64,000 nt of DNA, from contig CALWPT010000042.1 in assembly GCA_944383495.1 (NCBI GenBank), forward strand, positions 1 through 64,000, written 5' to 3'. This document shows, piece by piece, positions 61,164-64,000 of the stretch; the stretch's first letter is position 1; each line of letters opens with the position of its first letter. The notes under the pieces were generated by a model. It ran no database searches. It saw nothing but the letters and a program-made list of their open reading frames with translations, and was not told the DNA's origin. A program made the translations under genes and the position numbers. Source of the DNA: an uncultured Clostridia bacterium (GTDB lineage: Bacteria > Bacillota > Clostridia > Oscillospirales > Acutalibacteraceae).

Positions 61164-63394
61164 TACTGCAATTCCTCCTTTGTCAGCTGAGACGAGGCGA
61201 TATCCCGGTAGGTTTCGCAGCTCTGCATCAGCTGGTCATGGGCGCCGATACCGACGACATGGCCTTCATCCAGCACAATAATCTGCTCTGCGCCGCGGAT
61301 GGTGCTGATCCGCTGGGCGACGATCAGTACCGTGCTGTCGCCGGTATATTCCTTCAGCGCGTGGCGGAGAGCCGCGTCGGTTTTGAAATCAAGGGCGGAA
61401 AAGCTGTCGTCAAAAATATATATTTTCGGTTTTTTCACAAGCGCACGGGCAATGGATAACCGCTGCTTTTGCCCGCCGGAAACGTTTGAGCCGCCCTGAG
61501 AGATATCCGAATCAAAGCCATCGGGCTTTTCCGCGATAAAATCTAAGGATTGAGCAATTTTTGCAGCCTCTTTTAAGGCTTCGTCGTCCGCGTCCTCGTC
61601 GCCGTACCGCAAATTTGAAGCGATGGTGCCGGAAAAAAGCGTACCCTTTTGAGGAATATACCCGATTTGTTCCCGCAGGTCGTGCTGCTTCACATCCCGG
61701 ATATCAATCCCGTCAATGGTGATGCTGCCCTCTGTCACATCGTAAAACCTGGGAATTAGATTGATCAGCGTGGATTTTCCGGAGCCCGTGGAGCCGATAA
61801 ACGCAGTGGTTTGGCCGGGCTTGGCGGTAAAAGAAATATCGTGCAGCACATCGTCCTGCGCGCCGCTGAACCGGAAGGAAACGTGTTCGAACCGAACCTC
61901 GCCCTTACAGCCGGAAAGGTCCTTGGGCCGTTCAGGGTCATGAATGGAGGGAGCGGTGTGCAGCACCTCGCTGATGCGGACGGCCGAAACAGAGGCGCGG
62001 GGTACCATAATGAACATCATGGAGATCATCACAAAGGAAAAAATAATCTGCATGGCGTATTGCATAAACGCCATCATGTCCCCAACCTGCATGGTAGCCT
62101 GTGCAATCTGATGGGAACCGACCCAAACGATCAGCAGGGTCATGCCGTTCATGATCAGCATCATGGCCGGCATCATGAGAACCATGACCCGGTTGACAAA
62201 CAGGTTGGTCCGGGTCAGTTCTTGGTTTGTCTTGTCAAAGCGTTCTTCCTCAAATTTTTGGGTTCCGAAAGCGCGGATCACCATCATGCCTGAAAGGTTT
62301 TCCCGGCTGACCAGGTTCAGCTTGTCGATCAGCTTCTGCACCAGCTTAAACTTCGGCATGGCAATGCAGAACACCAAGAAAATGACGCCCAGCAGCACAA
62401 GAACCACCAAAGCGATGATCCAGCTCATGGAAGCGCTTTTGCTGACAGCCCGCAAAACGCCCCCGATTCCCATGATGGGTGCGTAGCAGACCACCCGCAG
62501 CCCCATGACCACCAGCATCTGCACTTGGGTGATGTCGTTGGTGGTTCGGGTGATGAGGGAAGCGGTGGAGAACTGGTCGAATTCCCGGCCGGAGAAGCTT
62601 TCCACCTTCTGAAAAACATCCCGGCGCAGATCCCGCGCCAGCCCGGAAGAAAGGCGGGAGGCCAAAAACCCCACGGACACAGCCGCCGCCGCGCTGCCTA
62701 AGGCGATCAGCAGCATGACAAGGCCCACCTTCAGCATATATGCGGTTTGAATGCCGCCCATATCCGCGCCCAATTCCGTGTAAAAAGCATTTACAAAAAG
62801 GATGCCGGTCTGATCCCGCATGGAAGCATCCATTTTATCAGCCGCGTCAGTTGCGTGCTGCTTCACTTCTTCGGGAAGCGCCTCAAGCTGGGGAATCATG
62901 GCATATATTTTAGAAAAGTCTAGCTCTGCCGCGTTGACGTCGGTTGCTTGTGACTGTCCGGCTCCCGATGCGCCCGCAGAGTCCTGCATGACAGTATAAA
63001 AGCCCCATTCGGCTTTGCTGAAGGCAGCGCCCAGGGCCTCTTGGTCGGCGTCCTTTTTTTGAATATAGCAATCGGTGCTTTCCAGGCCGGGGTACTGTTT
63101 TACATATTTCTCGTACAAAGCCTGGTCGCCGATGGAAGCCCCGGTTAATGCATACTGCGACTGCACCAGCGCCTGATCCGTCTCATTCATAAACGCCGCC
63201 ATCAAGCGCATGCCGTTCGCACTGATGATCTTGGGCGCGGCCGACTCAATGCCTCCCTGCTGGATGCCGACGTTGACGATTTTGGACATATAGTCGGGCA
63301 GCGCCAGCTCCGCCATGGCCTGGCCGAACAAAAGCAGGATCGCCAGCAGGATTGCGGGAATATAGGGCTTCAGGTATCGCGCCAATTTTACCAT
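61163..63394 (-). CDS. ABC exporter half-transporter with degenerate catalytic residue and large outer insertion
   Basis: A 743-residue protein. TM1 (about 12-32) is followed by an outer segment of about 165 residues (45-215) before the next helices, far longer than usual for an exporter. The ATPase domain has Walker A GSTGSGKSTLIN, signature NVSGGQKQRLS and Walker B IYIFDDSFSALD, where the catalytic Glu is replaced by Asp. Its switch position is AQRIS instead of AHR. This is the non-canonical partner typical of heterodimeric exporters such as TM287/288 or BmrCD. First gene of the pair; AGGTGAT precedes the ATG. Confidence 0.9.
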   Translation of the reverse strand: MVKLARYLKPYIPAILLAILLLFGQAMAELALPDYMSKIVNVGIQQGGIESAAPKIISANGMRLMAAFMNETDQALVQSQYALTGASIGDQALYEKYVKQYPGLESTDCYIQKKDADQEALGAAFSKAEWGFYTVMQDSAGASGAGQSQATDVNAAELDFSKIYAMIPQLEALPEEVKQHATDAADKMDASMRDQTGILFVNAFYTELGADMGGIQTAYMLKVGLVMLLIALGSAAAAVSVGFLASRLSSGLARDLRRDVFQKVESFSGREFDQFSTASLITRTTNDITQVQMLVVMGLRVVCYAPIMGIGGVLRAVSKSASMSWIIALVVLVLLGVIFLVFCIAMPKFKLVQKLIDKLNLVSRENLSGMMVIRAFGTQKFEEERFDKTNQELTRTNLFVNRVMVLMMPAMMLIMNGMTLLIVWVGSHQIAQATMQVGDMMAFMQYAMQIIFSFVMISMMFIMVPRASVSAVRISEVLHTAPSIHDPERPKDLSGCKGEVRFEHVSFRFSGAQDDVLHDISFTAKPGQTTAFIGSTGSGKSTLINLIPRFYDVTEGSITIDGIDIRDVKQHDLREQIGYIPQKGTLFSGTIASNLRYGDEDADDEALKEAAKIAQSLDFIAEKPDGFDSDISQGGSNVSGGQKQRLSIARALVKKPKIYIFDDSFSALDFKTDAALRHALKEYTGDSTVLIVAQRISTIRGAEQIIVLDEGHVVGIGAHDQLMQSCETYRDIASSQLTKEELQ

Positions 63395-63684
63395 ATCACC
63401 TACCGCCTCGCTCTCATATAGATAGCATTTAGTTTACACCTGTTGCGAGGCTTATATGTTAGGAGTTTGTGAACGCCGCATTAAAAAAATTCGGGGGGGG
63501 AGATTTCCCGGAATTTGTAAATTCCGTGCAGTTCATGCCTGCTGCTTTTAAGCCCCAAAAAACGCTATTGCGTCTTTTTTCCAAATCGGCCTCAAGCATC
63601 CGCCTCTTGGAAATGATGGCCATATCCTTTGTGAAACGATATGGAGGGGTGCGCATAGAATAGAACAGATTGGGGGAAGCGGAC
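63395..63684. other. Intergenic region with a G8 run, no clear gene
   Basis: Open frames on both strands overlap here (63469-63663 on plus; several on minus). None has a recognisable domain. A run of eight G at about 63492-63499 lies inside the plus frame. The stretch probably contains the promoter of the ABC operon. Confidence 0.35.
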
Positions 63685-63918
63685 ATGGCGAAATATAATT
63701 GTCAAAGCCGGCCCTGCCAGATGGCCGGCTGCCGGGCCGAGGCCTTTGGGGGAGAGCGGCCTGCGCGGGAAGATGCCGATACGATTTATTATCACCCAGA
63801 TCCGGCAAAAGCGCCGCTGCGGATCCACAGGGGCAGGGAAGGCGCGTTCGTTGGAAGCGGGTCAGGCGGATATTCCCGGTTCTGCGCTAAGCGGGCGGCA
63901 GGCAGGCCTGTGAAATAG
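63685..63918 (+). CDS. Possible small hypothetical protein
   Basis: A 77-residue frame starting MAKYNCQSRPCQMAGCRAEAFGG, with four cysteines and many Arg and Gly. ATG 63685 has GGGGG eight bases upstream, the main argument for translation. No family is recognised, and overlapping minus-strand frames are of similar size. It may not be a gene. Confidence 0.35.
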   Translation: MAKYNCQSRPCQMAGCRAEAFGGERPAREDADTIYYHPDPAKAPLRIHRGREGAFVGSGSGGYSRFCAKRAAGRPVK

Positions 63919-64000
63919 CAAGAGCCCGGTTGCTTGAACACCGGGTAAGAGACGGCGAAACAGCATTTTGCGCCCGGTCTGGGCCCTTGGATTTTCGCTG

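Noticed and set aside
1..64000. CRISPR arrays, insertion sequences, prophage, tRNA genes
   Set aside because: I looked for regularly spaced repeats, transposase-like proteins with terminal repeats, phage genes and cloverleaf signatures, and saw none.

Overview
The window reads as one contiguous piece of chromosome from an anaerobic, endospore-forming Clostridia-type Firmicute, probably near the Oscillospiraceae/Ruminococcaceae. This placement is inference from gene content. The sporulation genes spoVS, gpr and spoIIP are present. So are the electron-bifurcating transhydrogenase NfnAB, a 2-hydroxyacyl-CoA-dehydratase-type ATPase system, the clostridial IspH-S1 ribosomal protein fusion, strong AGGAGG-type ribosome binding sites and many GTG/TTG starts. 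Base composition is moderate to fairly GC-rich by eye, except for an AT-rich flavin reductase gene near 12.4-13.1 kb. I see no tRNA, rRNA operon, CRISPR array, insertion sequence or prophage.

Layout. 0-4.4 kb: a cut-off hydrolase gene and a decayed stretch, then a MarR regulator, a duplicated DUF1538 membrane protein and a tandem PII-like protein, then a small XRE regulator. 4.4-8.5 kb: spoVS, a YmdB-type phosphodiesterase, a D,D-carboxypeptidase and a second metallophosphoesterase. 8.9-12.3 kb: the cimA-leuC-leuD operon (citramalate route). 12.4-13.1 kb: AT-rich flavin reductase. 13.3-17.3 kb: nfnA-nfnB (minus), mtaB (plus) and RNase P RNA (minus). 17.4-25.2 kb: housekeeping singletons (prolyl-tRNA editing deacylase, trxB, acyltransferase, radical SAM enzyme, mutY, ZIP transporter, 3-methyladenine glycosylase, DegV). 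25.4-29.2 kb: a second, NADPH-motif-less thioredoxin reductase-like gene, murA, a WalJ-like hydrolase and rlmH. 29.2-32 kb: a two-component system. 33.1-38.1 kb: uvrB-uvrA behind a consensus promoter with a likely LexA box. 38.2-46.6 kb: a long plus-strand run with DUF5685, a Cys-tailed J-domain protein, a small membrane protein, a transcobalamin-like surface protein, an HI0933 flavoprotein, a Cmk-PlsC fusion and an IspH-S1 fusion. 46.9-48.2 kb: citrate synthase. 48.4-53.2 kb (minus): proB-proA with a coupled tiny membrane protein, then gpr-spoIIP with another small membrane protein. 53.3 kb: rpsT. 53.8-59.1 kb (minus): a giant HgdC/BadF-type activase, its dehydratase-like partner and a GT2-GtrA protein. 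59.3-63.4 kb (minus): a heterodimeric ABC exporter.

How the genes fit together. Redox balance is a theme: NfnAB links NADH, ferredoxin and NADPH, one thioredoxin reductase has NADPH motifs while the other looks ferredoxin-type, and the large activase pair is a predicted ATP-driven low-potential electron carrier. CimA with LeuCD gives the threonine-independent route towards 2-oxobutyrate and isoleucine, although leuB is not in the window. The best candidates for undescribed biology are the MarR/DUF1538/tandem-PII cassette, the DUF5685/J-domain pair with its 11-Cys tail, the transcobalamin-like anchored protein beside a small membrane protein, and the split activase system linked to a GT2-GtrA protein.
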